Positions 1 through 7,676 of a stretch of DNA of 64,000 bases are shown piece after piece. Below the pieces are notes generated by a model, which did not search any database, was not told the origin of the DNA, and worked only from the letters and a program-made list of their open reading frames with translations. This stretch comes from Cellulomonas composti (GTDB taxonomy: Bacteria; Actinomycetota; Actinomycetes; Actinomycetales; Cellulomonadaceae). The translations under genes and the position numbers were made by a program. The stretch lies in NCBI RefSeq assembly GCF_007990245.1, contig NZ_BJWG01000009.1:62001-126000 (forward strand), given 5' to 3'. Numbering within the stretch: position 1 is the first letter of the stretch; the number at the start of each line of letters is the position of its first letter.

Positions 1-101
1 GGGCGCACGTCGCGCGGGCGGTGCGGCGCAACCTCGTCGGCGGGTCGGTCGCGATGGTCGTGACGTACGGGATCGGCACGCTCGTCGGGCTCGCGCTGTA
101 G
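1..101 (+). CDS. VIT1/CCC1-family transporter, C-terminal fragment
   Basis: Only the last 32 codons lie in the window; the reading frame enters at base 3 and stops at 99-101. The visible peptide ends with a glycine-rich membrane segment (RNLVGGSVAMVVTYGIGTLV), which resembles the last transmembrane helix of VIT/CCC1 iron-manganese transporters, where a G-G-x-x-A-M-x-x-T-Y-x-I-G pattern is usual. The family moves Fe2+/Mn2+ across membranes. The family assignment rests on this short tail alone, so it is moderately secure. The next gene starts about 40 nt downstream in the same direction. Confidence 0.6.
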   Translation, partial: AHVARAVRRNLVGGSVAMVVTYGIGTLVGLAL

Positions 102-144
102 CCGCGCGCACCCGGGTGGGTGAGGTGTCTCCTACCCTGTGGCC

Positions 145-645
145 GTGAGCAAGCACGCGAAGCACGCACCGACCGGGACGCCCGCACTCGTCGCGCTCGC
201 CGCGGCCGGCGTCCCGCACACGGCGCACCCGTACGAGCACGACCCGTCCTCGGACCTCGGCTACGGGCTCGAGGCCGCGCACGTCCTCGGCGTGCCGCCC
301 GAGCAGGTGTTCAAGACGCTCATGACCGTGGTCGACGGCGCGCTCACCGTCGCGGTCGTCCCGGTCACCGGCAAGCTCGACCTCAAGGCCCTCGCGGCGG
401 CCGTCGGTGGCAAGAAGGCCACGATGGCGCCCCGGCCCGACGCCGAGCGCGCGACGGGCTACGTCGCGGGCGGCATCTCCCCGCTGGGTCAGAAGACGGC
501 GCACCCGACGGTCGTCGACGAGACCGCGTGGCTGTTCGACACCGTCTACGTCTCCGCCGGCCGCCGCGGCCTGGACGTCGAGCTCGCCCCCGACGACCTC
601 GTCCGCCTCACGGCCGCCACCGTCGCCGACATCGCGCGCGGCTGA
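145..645 (+). CDS. ybaK: YbaK-type Cys-tRNA(Pro) deacylase
   Basis: A 166-residue protein of the YbaK/ProX aminoacyl-tRNA editing family, which hydrolyses Cys (or other) misacylated onto tRNA(Pro) in the cytoplasm. Family hallmarks seen are the invariant lysine in QVFKTLMT (about residue 57) and the GGISPLGQK loop. Length is normal for a stand-alone deacylase. Two GTG codons are possible, at 139 and 145. I chose 145 because TACCCT at 133-138 is a good -10 box placed 6 nt before it, which would make the mRNA start at the codon itself (leaderless), and there is no Shine-Dalgarno for either. The 182 bases that follow before yggS hold the GGACCCC repeat cluster. Confidence 0.9.
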   Translation: MSKHAKHAPTGTPALVALAAAGVPHTAHPYEHDPSSDLGYGLEAAHVLGVPPEQVFKTLMTVVDGALTVAVVPVTGKLDLKALAAAVGGKKATMAPRPDAERATGYVAGGISPLGQKTAHPTVVDETAWLFDTVYVSAGRRGLDVELAPDDLVRLTAATVADIARG

Positions 646-652
646 CCGCTCC

Positions 653-787
653 CGGACCCCTCCGGCGCGCGGACCCTCCGTCGGCCACGGACCCCACAAC
701 TGCCGACGGACCCCGCCATGGCGCGGTCCGTGGACGCTGCCGGGGTCCGCAGACGCTGCGGGGGTCCGTGGGGGTCGCGGGGGTCCG
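653..787. repeat. Clustered GGACCCC/GGGGTCC octamer repeats
   Basis: Four copies of CGGACCC(C/T) at 653-660, 670-677, 688-695 and 707-714 are followed by three copies of the reverse complement GGGGTCCG at 742-749, 761-768 and 780-787, with a degenerate fourth at 771-778. The two halves can fold back on each other. This fills the gap between ybaK and yggS. It could act as a terminator-like structure for ybaK, or it may be a remnant of a dispersed repeat; there is no T-run. Confidence 0.7.
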
Positions 788-827
788 TGGCGGACAGGCC
801 CGCGTCGAGACGTTAGGTTGCTGCATC

Positions 828-1526
828 GTGACAAGTGGTGTGGTCCGCGAGCGGCTGGCGCGGGTGCGGGAGCGCGTGGCGGCAGCGTGCGAGTCGGCCG
901 GGCGGGACGCGTCGGACGTGGCGTTGCTGCTCGCGACCAAGACGCAGGACACAGCGACGATCCGGGCCGCGCTCGTCGCGGCCGGGGACGCGCCCGTGCT
1001 GCTCGGGGAGAACCGGGTGCAGGAGCTCGTCGCGAAGGCGCCGCAGCTCGCGGACCTGTCCCCCACCTGGCACGTGATCGGGCCGCTGCAGTCGAACAAG
1101 GTGAACGCGGCGCTGCGCTGGGCGTCGTGCATCGAGTCGGTCGCGTCGATCGACCTCGCGCGGCGGCTGGCCGAGCGGGCGACCGGGCGGCTCGACGTGA
1201 TGGTGCAGGTCAACGTCTCGGGTGAGCCGACGAAGCACGGCGTCACGCCGGCCGCGGCGGCCGAGCTCGCCCAGGAGGTGGCTGGGCTGCCGGGTCTTCG
1301 GCTCGTGGGGTTCATGACGGTGGGCGCACGCTCGTCGGACGCGTCGGTCGTGGCGGCGGGGTACGACGCGCTGCGCGCGGTGCGCGACGACGTGCTCGCG
1401 TCCGGCCTGACCGGCACGGGCGACGCGCGTCACCTCTCGATGGGGATGAGCGGCGACCTCGAGCTCGCGATCGCCTGCGGCGCGACCCTCGTGCGCGTCG
1501 GGACGGCGGTGTTCGGCAGCCGGTGA
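828..1526 (+). CDS. yggS: YggS/PROSC family PLP homeostasis protein
   Basis: A 232-residue pyridoxal-phosphate binding protein of the YggS/PLPBP family, which maintains intracellular PLP and affects amino-acid pools; it has no known catalytic activity. The PLP lysine lies in LLLATKTQD (about residue 38). The family signatures WHVIGPLQSNK, QVNVSGEPTKHG and HLSMGMSGDLELAI are all present, as is the C-terminal VRVGTAVFG. The start is GTG at 828: TAGGTT at 814-819 is a -10 box 8 nt upstream and no ribosome binding site is visible, so the transcript may be leaderless. Length matches the family. Its stop lies close to a possible small antisense gene on the minus strand. Confidence 0.93.
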   Translation: MTSGVVRERLARVRERVAAACESAGRDASDVALLLATKTQDTATIRAALVAAGDAPVLLGENRVQELVAKAPQLADLSPTWHVIGPLQSNKVNAALRWASCIESVASIDLARRLAERATGRLDVMVQVNVSGEPTKHGVTPAAAAELAQEVAGLPGLRLVGFMTVGARSSDASVVAAGYDALRAVRDDVLASGLTGTGDARHLSMGMSGDLELAIACGATLVRVGTAVFGSR

Positions 1527-1624
1527 CGCCCGCGCGCGGCCCGGCGCAGCGCAACCTGCTCGCGCGCGAGCAGCACCGTCATCCGCCGCAGCTCGCGGTC
1601 CAGCGCCACCGTATCGACCGACAT
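1430..1624 (-). CDS. Possible small hypothetical protein, antisense overlap with yggS
   Basis: A 64-codon frame starts at ATG 1624, preceded by a GA-rich ribosome binding site (GAGGGGGAG). The N-terminal half (MSVDTVALDRELRRMTVLLA) reads like a real amphipathic helix. The C-terminal half runs antisense through the end of yggS and looks random. It may be a real small gene or chance. The rest of 1527-1764 shows nothing else convincing. Confidence 0.25.
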   Translation of the reverse strand: MSVDTVALDRELRRMTVLLAREQVALRRAARGRHRLPNTAVPTRTRVAPQAIASSRSPLIPIER

Positions 1625-1764
1625 CGCTCCCCCTCGTGGTCCCCTGCCCCGTCCATGTCGCGGGGTCGCCGGATCCTGCACGACAGGAACACCTCGATCC
1701 GGCGCAGATACGCGCACGTCGACCGCTCGTGCGCGCCGGCGGCGCCCGGCCGCGCGCGGCGGTG

Positions 1765-2859
1765 TCAGGGCACGCGCGCGGTCCAGGCGGGGTCGTCGAA
1801 CTTCGTGCGGCGCAGCTCGGCCGCCCGCTCCAGCTCCGCGGCGCGCAGCCCGCCCGTGACGCTGGGGTAGCCGGCGCGGAAGTGCGCCTCGAACGCGTCG
1901 ATCACCTGCTCGCGCGGCAGGTGCGTCTGCGAGCGGACCGGGTCCACGCGCCTGGCCGCGCTCGGCGTGCCCTTGTCCGAGACCTTCTCGCGCCCGATGC
2001 GCAGCACCTCGAGCATCTTGGCCGCGTCGATGTCGTAGGACATCGTCACGTGGTGCAGCACCGCGCCGCCGACGACGCGCTTCTGGGCGGATCCCGCGAG
2101 CTTGCCCAGGGGCGACGAGATGTCGTTGAGGCCCGTCAGTGAGGCCTGCACGCCGACGTCCGCGAGCGCGCCCAGCACCCACTGGTTGAGGAAGGCGTAG
2201 GACTCCTCGAACGTCATGCCGTCCACCAGCGACGCGGGCACCACCAGCGAGAACGTGATGCAGTTGCCGGCCTCCATGAACATCGCCCCGCCACCGGAGA
2301 TCCGGCGCACGACCGTGATGCCGTAGCGCTGGGCGGCCTCGAGGTCGACCTCGTTGCGTAGCGACTGGAACGACCCGATGACCACCGCCGGCTCGTCCCA
2401 CTCCCAGAACCGGAGCGTCGGCCCGCGCCGGCCCGCGGCCAGCTCCTCCGTGAGGACCTGGTCGAGCGCGGCGTGCAGCGCGGGCGGCAGCGACTCGGTG
2501 CGGATCACGTCGAACGTGTGGTCCGCCCACGTGGTCGAGCGGCCGAGCGCGCGCCGCACCGCGACGGCGACCGCACGCTCGTCGAACCCGACGAGCGCGA
2601 CCGGTCCGACGAGGCGACCCGCGTCCTGCGCGGCGGCCAGACGCTCGCGCACCGCGTCCGCGAGCCGGCTCGTCGTCGTGTCGACGGGCAGGCCGTCGAG
2701 GGCCGCGTCGATCTCGCCGAGCGCCTCGTCGGGCTCGAGGAAGAAGTCCCCCGCGACACGCACGTCGCTCAGGAGGCCGTCGCGCACCGCCAGGTCGACC
2801 GTGACGAGCTTGCCGCCCGGCACCTTGTACTCGCCGTGGTGGCGGCCCGTCTCGCTCAT
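1765..2859 (-). CDS. lplA: Lipoate-protein ligase A family protein
   Basis: A 364-residue protein with two parts. An N-terminal accessory (LplB/LplA C-domain-like) region of about 100 residues contains GEYKVPGGKLV. The catalytic biotin/lipoate A/B ligase domain follows, with the hallmark RRISGGGAMF and the substrate-lysine region SPLGKLAGSAQKR. Members attach lipoate or octanoate to E2 and GcvH domains using ATP. The order here (accessory domain first) differs from E. coli LplA, where it is last. The ATG at 2859 has TAGGCT at 2866-2871, only 6 nt upstream, and no Shine-Dalgarno, suggesting a leaderless mRNA. I cannot tell a true ligase from a transferase by sequence alone. Confidence 0.85.
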   Translation of the reverse strand: MSETGRHHGEYKVPGGKLVTVDLAVRDGLLSDVRVAGDFFLEPDEALGEIDAALDGLPVDTTTSRLADAVRERLAAAQDAGRLVGPVALVGFDERAVAVAVRRALGRSTTWADHTFDVIRTESLPPALHAALDQVLTEELAAGRRGPTLRFWEWDEPAVVIGSFQSLRNEVDLEAAQRYGITVVRRISGGGAMFMEAGNCITFSLVVPASLVDGMTFEESYAFLNQWVLGALADVGVQASLTGLNDISSPLGKLAGSAQKRVVGGAVLHHVTMSYDIDAAKMLEVLRIGREKVSDKGTPSAARRVDPVRSQTHLPREQVIDAFEAHFRAGYPSVTGGLRAAELERAAELRRTKFDDPAWTARVP

Positions 2860-2898
2860 CGCGCCAGCCTAGACATCAGCGCGGTGCCACGAGCACCG

Positions 2899-3786
2899 TC
2901 AGCCGAGGGCCGCGACCGCCGCCTGGGCGCGATCCTGCACCATGAGCGAGAGCGACTCCGCCGAGCCGAGCGTCGCGAGCTGACCGGGCACGTCGAGGTC
3001 CTCGTCGGCCGGCGCGCCCGCCGCCGACGCGGTCCACGAGACGATGACGTTCCCGACGAGCATGTGCCCCTCGTACTGCGGAGTGGCGTGACCCTCGGCG
3101 CTCTGGACGCGCTGCGCGACGACCGACGGGTACACGCCCTGACCCTCGATCGCGGGCTCGGCCACCCAGCTCGCGCCGTCGGTCGACGGGTTCACCTGCT
3201 CGTACCTCGGGCAGCCGTCGAGCGTGGACACGAGGTCGCGGAACGCCGCACGCGCGGTGGCCGCGTCGGGCAGCCGTGTCACCGTCTGGAAGAACTGCAT
3301 GTCGTCGTTGCCCCAGGAGCGGGCGTCGAACCCGGTGGGCGGCTCGGGCACCACCGTCACCGCGGTGGTGCACCGCGCCGGCAGCACGGACGAGCCGGCG
3401 GGCAGCCCCCAGTCGAGCTCTCCCGACACGATGCGCGGTTCCACGCCGTCCTTCGCGGCCGGGACGTCGGCCATCAGCCGCTTCTCGCGCACGAAGAGCC
3501 TGGCTTGCGTCGCGCTGTCGAACACCGCGTCCTCGCCGGGCACCTCCGGTCCCGTCGGGGTGGGCGTCGGGGTCGGTGTCGGGGACGGGGTCGGCGGGTA
3601 CGGGGGCGTCGGGCTAGGGCGGATCGACACCGTGCCCGAGTCCGTGGGCAGCACGGGTTCGGTCTCGTGCGGCGACCACGGCTGCACGACGAGCAGGAGC
3701 ACCCCGGCCAGGAGTACGACGACCAGGGCCCACCACCACAGCGAGGGCCCGGCCGGCGCCGGCTCCTGCGGCTCCGTGCTCGTCAC
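2899..3786 (-). CDS. Membrane-anchored protein with Pro/Thr linker and extracytoplasmic sensor-like domain
   Basis: A 295-residue protein starting at GTG 3786 (AAGGA site upstream). It has a short cytosolic N-terminus, one transmembrane helix at about residues 15-37 (SLWWWALVVVLLAGVLLLVV), a proline/threonine repeat linker (PSPTPTPTPTPTGP) to about residue 80, and a globular extracytoplasmic domain of about 200 residues with two or more cysteines (PARCTTAVT, DGCPRYEQ). The domain is reminiscent of the extracellular domain of mycobacterial PknH-like sensors, which is a weak resemblance only. Function is unknown. It is followed by lplA in the same direction but has its own promoter region. Confidence 0.75.
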   Translation of the reverse strand: MTSTEPQEPAPAGPSLWWWALVVVLLAGVLLLVVQPWSPHETEPVLPTDSGTVSIRPSPTPPYPPTPSPTPTPTPTPTGPEVPGEDAVFDSATQARLFVREKRLMADVPAAKDGVEPRIVSGELDWGLPAGSSVLPARCTTAVTVVPEPPTGFDARSWGNDDMQFFQTVTRLPDAATARAAFRDLVSTLDGCPRYEQVNPSTDGASWVAEPAIEGQGVYPSVVAQRVQSAEGHATPQYEGHMLVGNVIVSWTASAAGAPADEDLDVPGQLATLGSAESLSLMVQDRAQAAVAALG

Positions 3787-3909
3787 GCGTGTCCTTCCCG
3801 TCGTCGTGCCCCCGCCTCCGAGGCTAGGCCGAATCGGCCGACGGCGTCATCGCCCATACGGGCGCGTCGCGACCTGCTCGTTCTCCCGTGGCCGAGGCGT
3901 GGTGCGCGC

Positions 3910-5556
3910 TCAGCGCGGCATGACGCCGTGGTGCCGCAGCCCCCAGATCACGGCGTCCGTCAGCGCCTCCCACGACGCCTCGAGCACGTTCGGCCCGACG
4001 CCGACGGTGCTCCACGACTGCTTGCCGTCCGTCATCTCGATCAGCACCCGCGTCACGGCATCGGTCCCGTGCATCGCGTCGAGGATGCGGACCTTGAAGT
4101 CGATGAGCTCGAACGTCTCGAGCGTCGGGTAGACGCCGACCAGGGCCTGGCGCAGCGCGTGGTCCATCGCGTTGACAGGCCCGTTGCCCTCGCCGGTCGT
4201 GACGATCCGCTCGTCGCCCGCGTGCAGCTTGACGGTCGCCTCGGCGGTCGCGGGCGTCCCGCGGGGACCGACGCGCTCGACGATCGCGCGCCACGACTCG
4301 ACCCGGAAGTACTGCGGCCGGGAGCCCTCGAGCTCCTCGACGAGCAGGAGCTCGAACGACGCGTCCGCGGCCTCGTACGTGTAGCCGCGCGCCTCGGCGT
4401 CCTTGACGCGCTCGGTCACCCGCGCGAGCACGTCGGCGCGTCCCGTCAGATCGATGCCCAGCTCGCGTCCCTTGAGCTCGATCGAGGCCCGCCCGGCCAT
4501 GTCCGAGACCAGCATGCGCATGTCGTTGCCGACCGCCGACGGGTCGGCGTGCTGGTACAGATCGGGGTCGACCTTGATCGCCGACGCGTGCAACCCGGCC
4601 TTGTGCGCGAATGCGCTCGCGCCCACGTAGGGCGAGCGTGCGAACGGCGAGATGTTGGTGATCTCGCTGATCGCGTGCGCGATCCGCGTCAGGTCCGCGA
4701 GCCCGCTGCCGCCCTGCTCGTCGCGCGCGAGCACCGGCAGGCCGTACTTGAGCTCGAGGTTCGCGACGACGGCGAGCAGGTCGGCGTTGCCCGTGCGCTC
4801 GCCGTAGCCGTTGACCGTGCCCTGCACGTGCGCGCAGCCGGCCTCGACCGCCGCGAGCGTGTTCGCCACCGCACAGCCCGAGTCGTTGTGCGCGTGCATG
4901 CCCAGCACGGCGTCCGGGCCCACCGCGGCCCGGACCTCCGCGACGACCGCGGTCACCCACGGCGGCACCATCCCGCCGTTCGTGTCGCACAGGCAGACGA
5001 CCTCGGCGCCGGCCTCCAGGCCCGCCAGCACGGCCTGCACCGAGTACGCGGAGTCGAACCGGAAGCCGTCGAAGAAGTGCTCCGCGTCGACCATCACGCG
5101 CCGGCCCTCGCGCACCAGCAGCGCGACCGTCTCGGCGATCATGGCGAGGTTCTCGGCGCCCGACGTGCGCAGCGCGCGCTCGACGTGGCGGATGTCGTGC
5201 TTGGCGACGATCGTCACGACCGGCGCCTCGGAGTCGAGCAGCGCACGCACCTGCGTGTCGTCGGCCGCCCGCGTCCCGGCCTTGCGCGTGGACCCGAACG
5301 CCGCGAGCTCGGCGTTGCGCAGGTCCAGCTCCTTGGCGGCACGCTTGAAGAACTCGGTGTCCTTGGGCACCGCGCCCGGCCAGCCGCCCTCGATGAACCC
5401 GACGCCGAGCTCGTCGAGCAGGGGGGCGATCGCGAGCTTGTCGGCGACCGACAGGTTGATGCCCTCCTGCTGCGCGCCGTCGCGCAGCGTGGTGTCGTAC
5501 ACCTGGAAACCGGTCGCGGAGGCGAGGCCGGTCGGGACGGGGCTGGTCACGGTCAC
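3910..5556 (-). CDS. cimA: (R)-citramalate synthase
   Basis: A 548-residue enzyme of the isopropylmalate/homocitrate synthase family. It condenses pyruvate with acetyl-CoA to citramalate, opening the threonine-independent route to 2-oxobutanoate and isoleucine. The DRE-TIM motif YDTTLRDGAQQEGINLS lies at about residues 17-33, the catalytic barrel follows with HAHNDSG (metal-binding histidines), and the C-terminal LeuA-type allosteric domain spans about residues 415-535. The WPGAVPKDTEFF segment is typical of CimA rather than LeuA. The start is GTG 5556 with GAGAG upstream; GTG 5550 is an alternative. It lies just downstream of a leader peptide and an intrinsic terminator, so attenuation by isoleucine is likely. 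Confidence 0.92.
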   Translation of the reverse strand: MTVTSPVPTGLASATGFQVYDTTLRDGAQQEGINLSVADKLAIAPLLDELGVGFIEGGWPGAVPKDTEFFKRAAKELDLRNAELAAFGSTRKAGTRAADDTQVRALLDSEAPVVTIVAKHDIRHVERALRTSGAENLAMIAETVALLVREGRRVMVDAEHFFDGFRFDSAYSVQAVLAGLEAGAEVVCLCDTNGGMVPPWVTAVVAEVRAAVGPDAVLGMHAHNDSGCAVANTLAAVEAGCAHVQGTVNGYGERTGNADLLAVVANLELKYGLPVLARDEQGGSGLADLTRIAHAISEITNISPFARSPYVGASAFAHKAGLHASAIKVDPDLYQHADPSAVGNDMRMLVSDMAGRASIELKGRELGIDLTGRADVLARVTERVKDAEARGYTYEAADASFELLLVEELEGSRPQYFRVESWRAIVERVGPRGTPATAEATVKLHAGDERIVTTGEGNGPVNAMDHALRQALVGVYPTLETFELIDFKVRILDAMHGTDAVTRVLIEMTDGKQSWSTVGVGPNVLEASWEALTDAVIWGLRHHGVMPR

Positions 5557-5595
5557 GGTGGTGCTCTCTTCGGACGGACGGACGTCGACGCCAAC

Positions 5596-5623
5596 AAAAA
5601 GACCCCCCGAGGTACGGGAGGTC
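5596..5623 (-). terminator. Rho-independent terminator in the cimA leader (attenuator)
   Basis: On the minus strand GACCTCCCG at 5623-5615 pairs with CGGGGGGTC at 5609-5601 (9 bp, one G-U), followed directly by TTTTT at 5600-5596. It lies between the leader peptide and the cimA start and would stop transcription before cimA. A second stem, GCGCGCCGA/TCGGCGCGC (5649-5641 with 5633-5625), sits immediately after the leader stop codon. Its loop can pair with the terminator 3' arm, giving a possible alternative fold. Confidence 0.75.
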
Positions 5624-5648
5624 TGCGCGCCGACGAGGGATCGGCGCG

Positions 5649-5687
5649 CTAGTCGATAATCGAGGTCCAGCAGGACATGGCGCCCAT
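5649..5687 (-). CDS. Putative cimA leader peptide (MGAMSCWTSIID)
   Basis: A 12-codon frame, ATG 5687 to TAG 5649, encodes MGAMSCWTSIID. It ends with adjacent isoleucine codons ATT-ATC; ATT is very rare in a genome this GC-rich. The stop is followed at once by two hairpins, the second with a T-run, ahead of cimA. This layout fits ribosome-mediated attenuation that senses Ile-tRNA. A nested ATG at 5678 would give a 9-residue version. No clear promoter or Shine-Dalgarno is visible, which lowers certainty. Confidence 0.5.
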   Translation of the reverse strand: MGAMSCWTSIID

Positions 5688-5852
5688 GGTGGCACACGTC
5701 ACGCCCGCGGGTCACGCGGTCCACGTTCCGGACTGCCGGCCGATCACCGCTCCCCGGTCGGGTGGAACGGAGCGGCCGACGTGCGCGGCGCCAGGATCTC
5801 GCTACGTTGGCACTCGACGCCGGACACGGCTCCGACGGACAGGAGATCCGCG

Positions 5853-6425
5853 ATGACCTACCCGACCGATCCCCCGCGTCACGCCGCCCCGGGCGGTGAC
5901 CCCGCCGGGGTGCCACCCGTGCAGCCCCTGCCTCCGGCCGTCCCCCCGGCATCACCCTTCCCCACGGAGCCGGCCCCGGCCGCCGCGGGCCGCCCCGCGG
6001 TGGCGCGTCTCGTCGTGCGCGCGGGTCGCTACTGGGCGGGCGTCGCCGCCACGGCCCTGGTCGCCGCGCTCGTCGGGATCGTCGGCGTGCTCGTGTTCCA
6101 GGAGATCCTCGAGATCGACCTTCTCATCAAGGGCCCGTTCGCCGACGAGGGCGGCTACCTCGCGTACGCGTCGAGCGCGGTGCTGGCCACCGTCGCCGCG
6201 GGAGCGCTGCTGCACCTGTTCGCGCTCACCACGCCGCGGCCGACGTCGTTCTTCGGCTGGATCATGGCGCTCGCGACGCTCGTCGCGGCGCTGCTCCCCC
6301 TGAGCTGGGCGGGCGAGACGGACTCGAAGGTGTGCACGGGCGCCACCAACCTGCTCATCGGCATCGCGATCTGGTCGCTGCTCGCCGGGGTCCTGCACCG
6401 CACGTCTGCCTACACGACGTCCTGA
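5853..6425 (+). CDS. DUF6069-like four-helix membrane protein
   Basis: A 190-residue protein starting at ATG 5853 with AGGAGA 6 nt upstream. It has a proline-rich, disordered cytosolic N-terminus (residues 1-50) and then four predicted transmembrane helices, at about 58-80, 100-120, 128-148 and 160-180. The conserved second half (GWIMALATLVAALLPLSWAG and NLLIGIAIWSLLAGVL) resembles the DUF6069 family. Function is unknown. It is divergent from cimA and convergent with ilvE, and is the only plus-strand gene inside the branched-chain amino acid block. Confidence 0.8.
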   Translation: MTYPTDPPRHAAPGGDPAGVPPVQPLPPAVPPASPFPTEPAPAAAGRPAVARLVVRAGRYWAGVAATALVAALVGIVGVLVFQEILEIDLLIKGPFADEGGYLAYASSAVLATVAAGALLHLFALTTPRPTSFFGWIMALATLVAALLPLSWAGETDSKVCTGATNLLIGIAIWSLLAGVLHRTSAYTTS

Positions 6426-6472
6426 CCGCATCGCCGGAGGGTGCGGGCGGAGCGACCCTCAGGCGATGCGGT
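6425..6472. terminator. Bidirectional hairpin between DUF6069 gene and ilvE
   Basis: ACCGCATCGCC (6425-6435) pairs perfectly with GGCGATGCGGT (6462-6472). Inside it GAGGGT (6437-6442) pairs with ACCCTC (6455-6460). The hairpin lies between convergent genes and overlaps the last codons of ilvE. There is no T-run on either side, as is common in high-GC actinobacteria. Confidence 0.8.
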
Positions 6473-7568
6473 GCAGCCAGTCGTGCCGGTCGGTCGCTCG
6501 CCCGTACTGGATGTCGGTGAGCTCGGCGCGGATGCGCATCGTGACCGAGCCGGCCCCGCCGTCGCCCACCGTCAGGTCGAAGTCGTCGCTCGCGAGGCGC
6601 CCGATCGGCGTGACCACGGCGGCGGTGCCGCACGCGAACACCTCGGTGACGGAACCGTCGGACAGGCCCTCGCGGAGCTCGGCCAGGGAGATCGGCCGCT
6701 CGGAGACCTCGTGGCCCGCGTCCGTCAGGAGCGCCACGATCGACGCGCGCGTGACGCCCTCGAGGATCGAGCCCGAGACCGGCGGCGTGAGCGCCGAACC
6801 GTCCGCCTTCACGACGAACACGTTCATGCCGCCGAGCTCCTCGATCATCGAGTTGGTCGACGCGTCGAGGAAGCAGACCTGCTCGAAGCCCTTGTCGTAC
6901 GCGTGGAGCTGCGGCAGCAGGCTCGCGGCGTAGTTCCCGCCGCACTTGGCCGCCCCCGTGCCACCGGCGCCCGCGCGGTGGTACTCCTGGTCGACCCAGA
7001 TCGAGACCGGTCGCACACCGCCCGCGAAGTACGGGCCGACGGGCGAGGCGATGACGAGGTACTCGACCTCGAGCGACGGCCGCACACCGAGGAAGGGCTC
7101 CGAGGCGTACATGAACGGCCGCAGGTACAGGCTGGTCTCCTCGCCGCCGGGCACCCAGGCGCGGTCGGCCCGCACGAGCGCCTCGAGCGACCCGAGGAAG
7201 TCCGCCGCGGACAGCTCCGGCAGGGCGAGTCGGCGCGCCGAACGCGCGAACCGCGCCGCATTGGCCTGCGGTCGGAACGTCCACACGCTCCCGTCCGGGT
7301 GCAGGTACGCCTTGAGTCCCTCGAAGATCTCCTGCGCGTAGTGCAGGACGGCGGTCGCCGGGTCGAGCTGCAGCGGCCCGTACGGCTCCACGCGCCGCGC
7401 GTGCCAGCCCGACGACTGGTCGAAGCTCATCCGCGCCATGTGGTCGGTGAAGACGGTGCCGAACCGGGGCGACGCCAGCGCGGCGGCGCGCTCGTCGTCC
7501 GGGACGGGCGTCTGCGACCGGTGGAGCTCGAAGAGGTCGACCGACGTGGAGGAAGCGACGGTGCTCAT
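6459..7568 (-). CDS. ilvE: Branched-chain amino acid aminotransferase
   Basis: A 369-residue class IV (fold type IV) PLP aminotransferase catalysing the last step to Val, Leu and Ile with glutamate as amino donor. The PLP lysine is in GTGAAKCGGNYAAS, the substrate/PLP motif EELGGMNVF follows, and the C-terminal GTAAVVTPIG binds phosphate. Length fits the actinobacterial/eukaryote-like long IlvE. The start is ATG 7568; the upstream AAGG is weak. The gene is followed by a bidirectional terminator and preceded by leuB about 108 nt upstream in the same direction, so it may be transcribed from its own promoter or together with leuB. Confidence 0.95.
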   Translation of the reverse strand: MSTVASSTSVDLFELHRSQTPVPDDERAAALASPRFGTVFTDHMARMSFDQSSGWHARRVEPYGPLQLDPATAVLHYAQEIFEGLKAYLHPDGSVWTFRPQANAARFARSARRLALPELSAADFLGSLEALVRADRAWVPGGEETSLYLRPFMYASEPFLGVRPSLEVEYLVIASPVGPYFAGGVRPVSIWVDQEYHRAGAGGTGAAKCGGNYAASLLPQLHAYDKGFEQVCFLDASTNSMIEELGGMNVFVVKADGSALTPPVSGSILEGVTRASIVALLTDAGHEVSERPISLAELREGLSDGSVTEVFACGTAAVVTPIGRLASDDFDLTVGDGGAGSVTMRIRAELTDIQYGRATDRHDWLHRIA

Positions 7569-7676
7569 GGGGGGCCTTTCACCTGGGACTGGTCTGACGG
7601 TACCCGGCGGCGGCCCCAGGGAGAACAGGTCGCGGCGTCGCCCGGACACCCGGTGGTACGGACGGCCGCGGTGGGG

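Noticed and set aside
2473-5652. A very long open frame on the plus strand across lplA and cimA
   Set aside because: It runs antisense to genes with clear catalytic motifs, has a composition dominated by Arg/Ala/Gly/His and no domain pattern. Such shadow frames are expected at this GC content.
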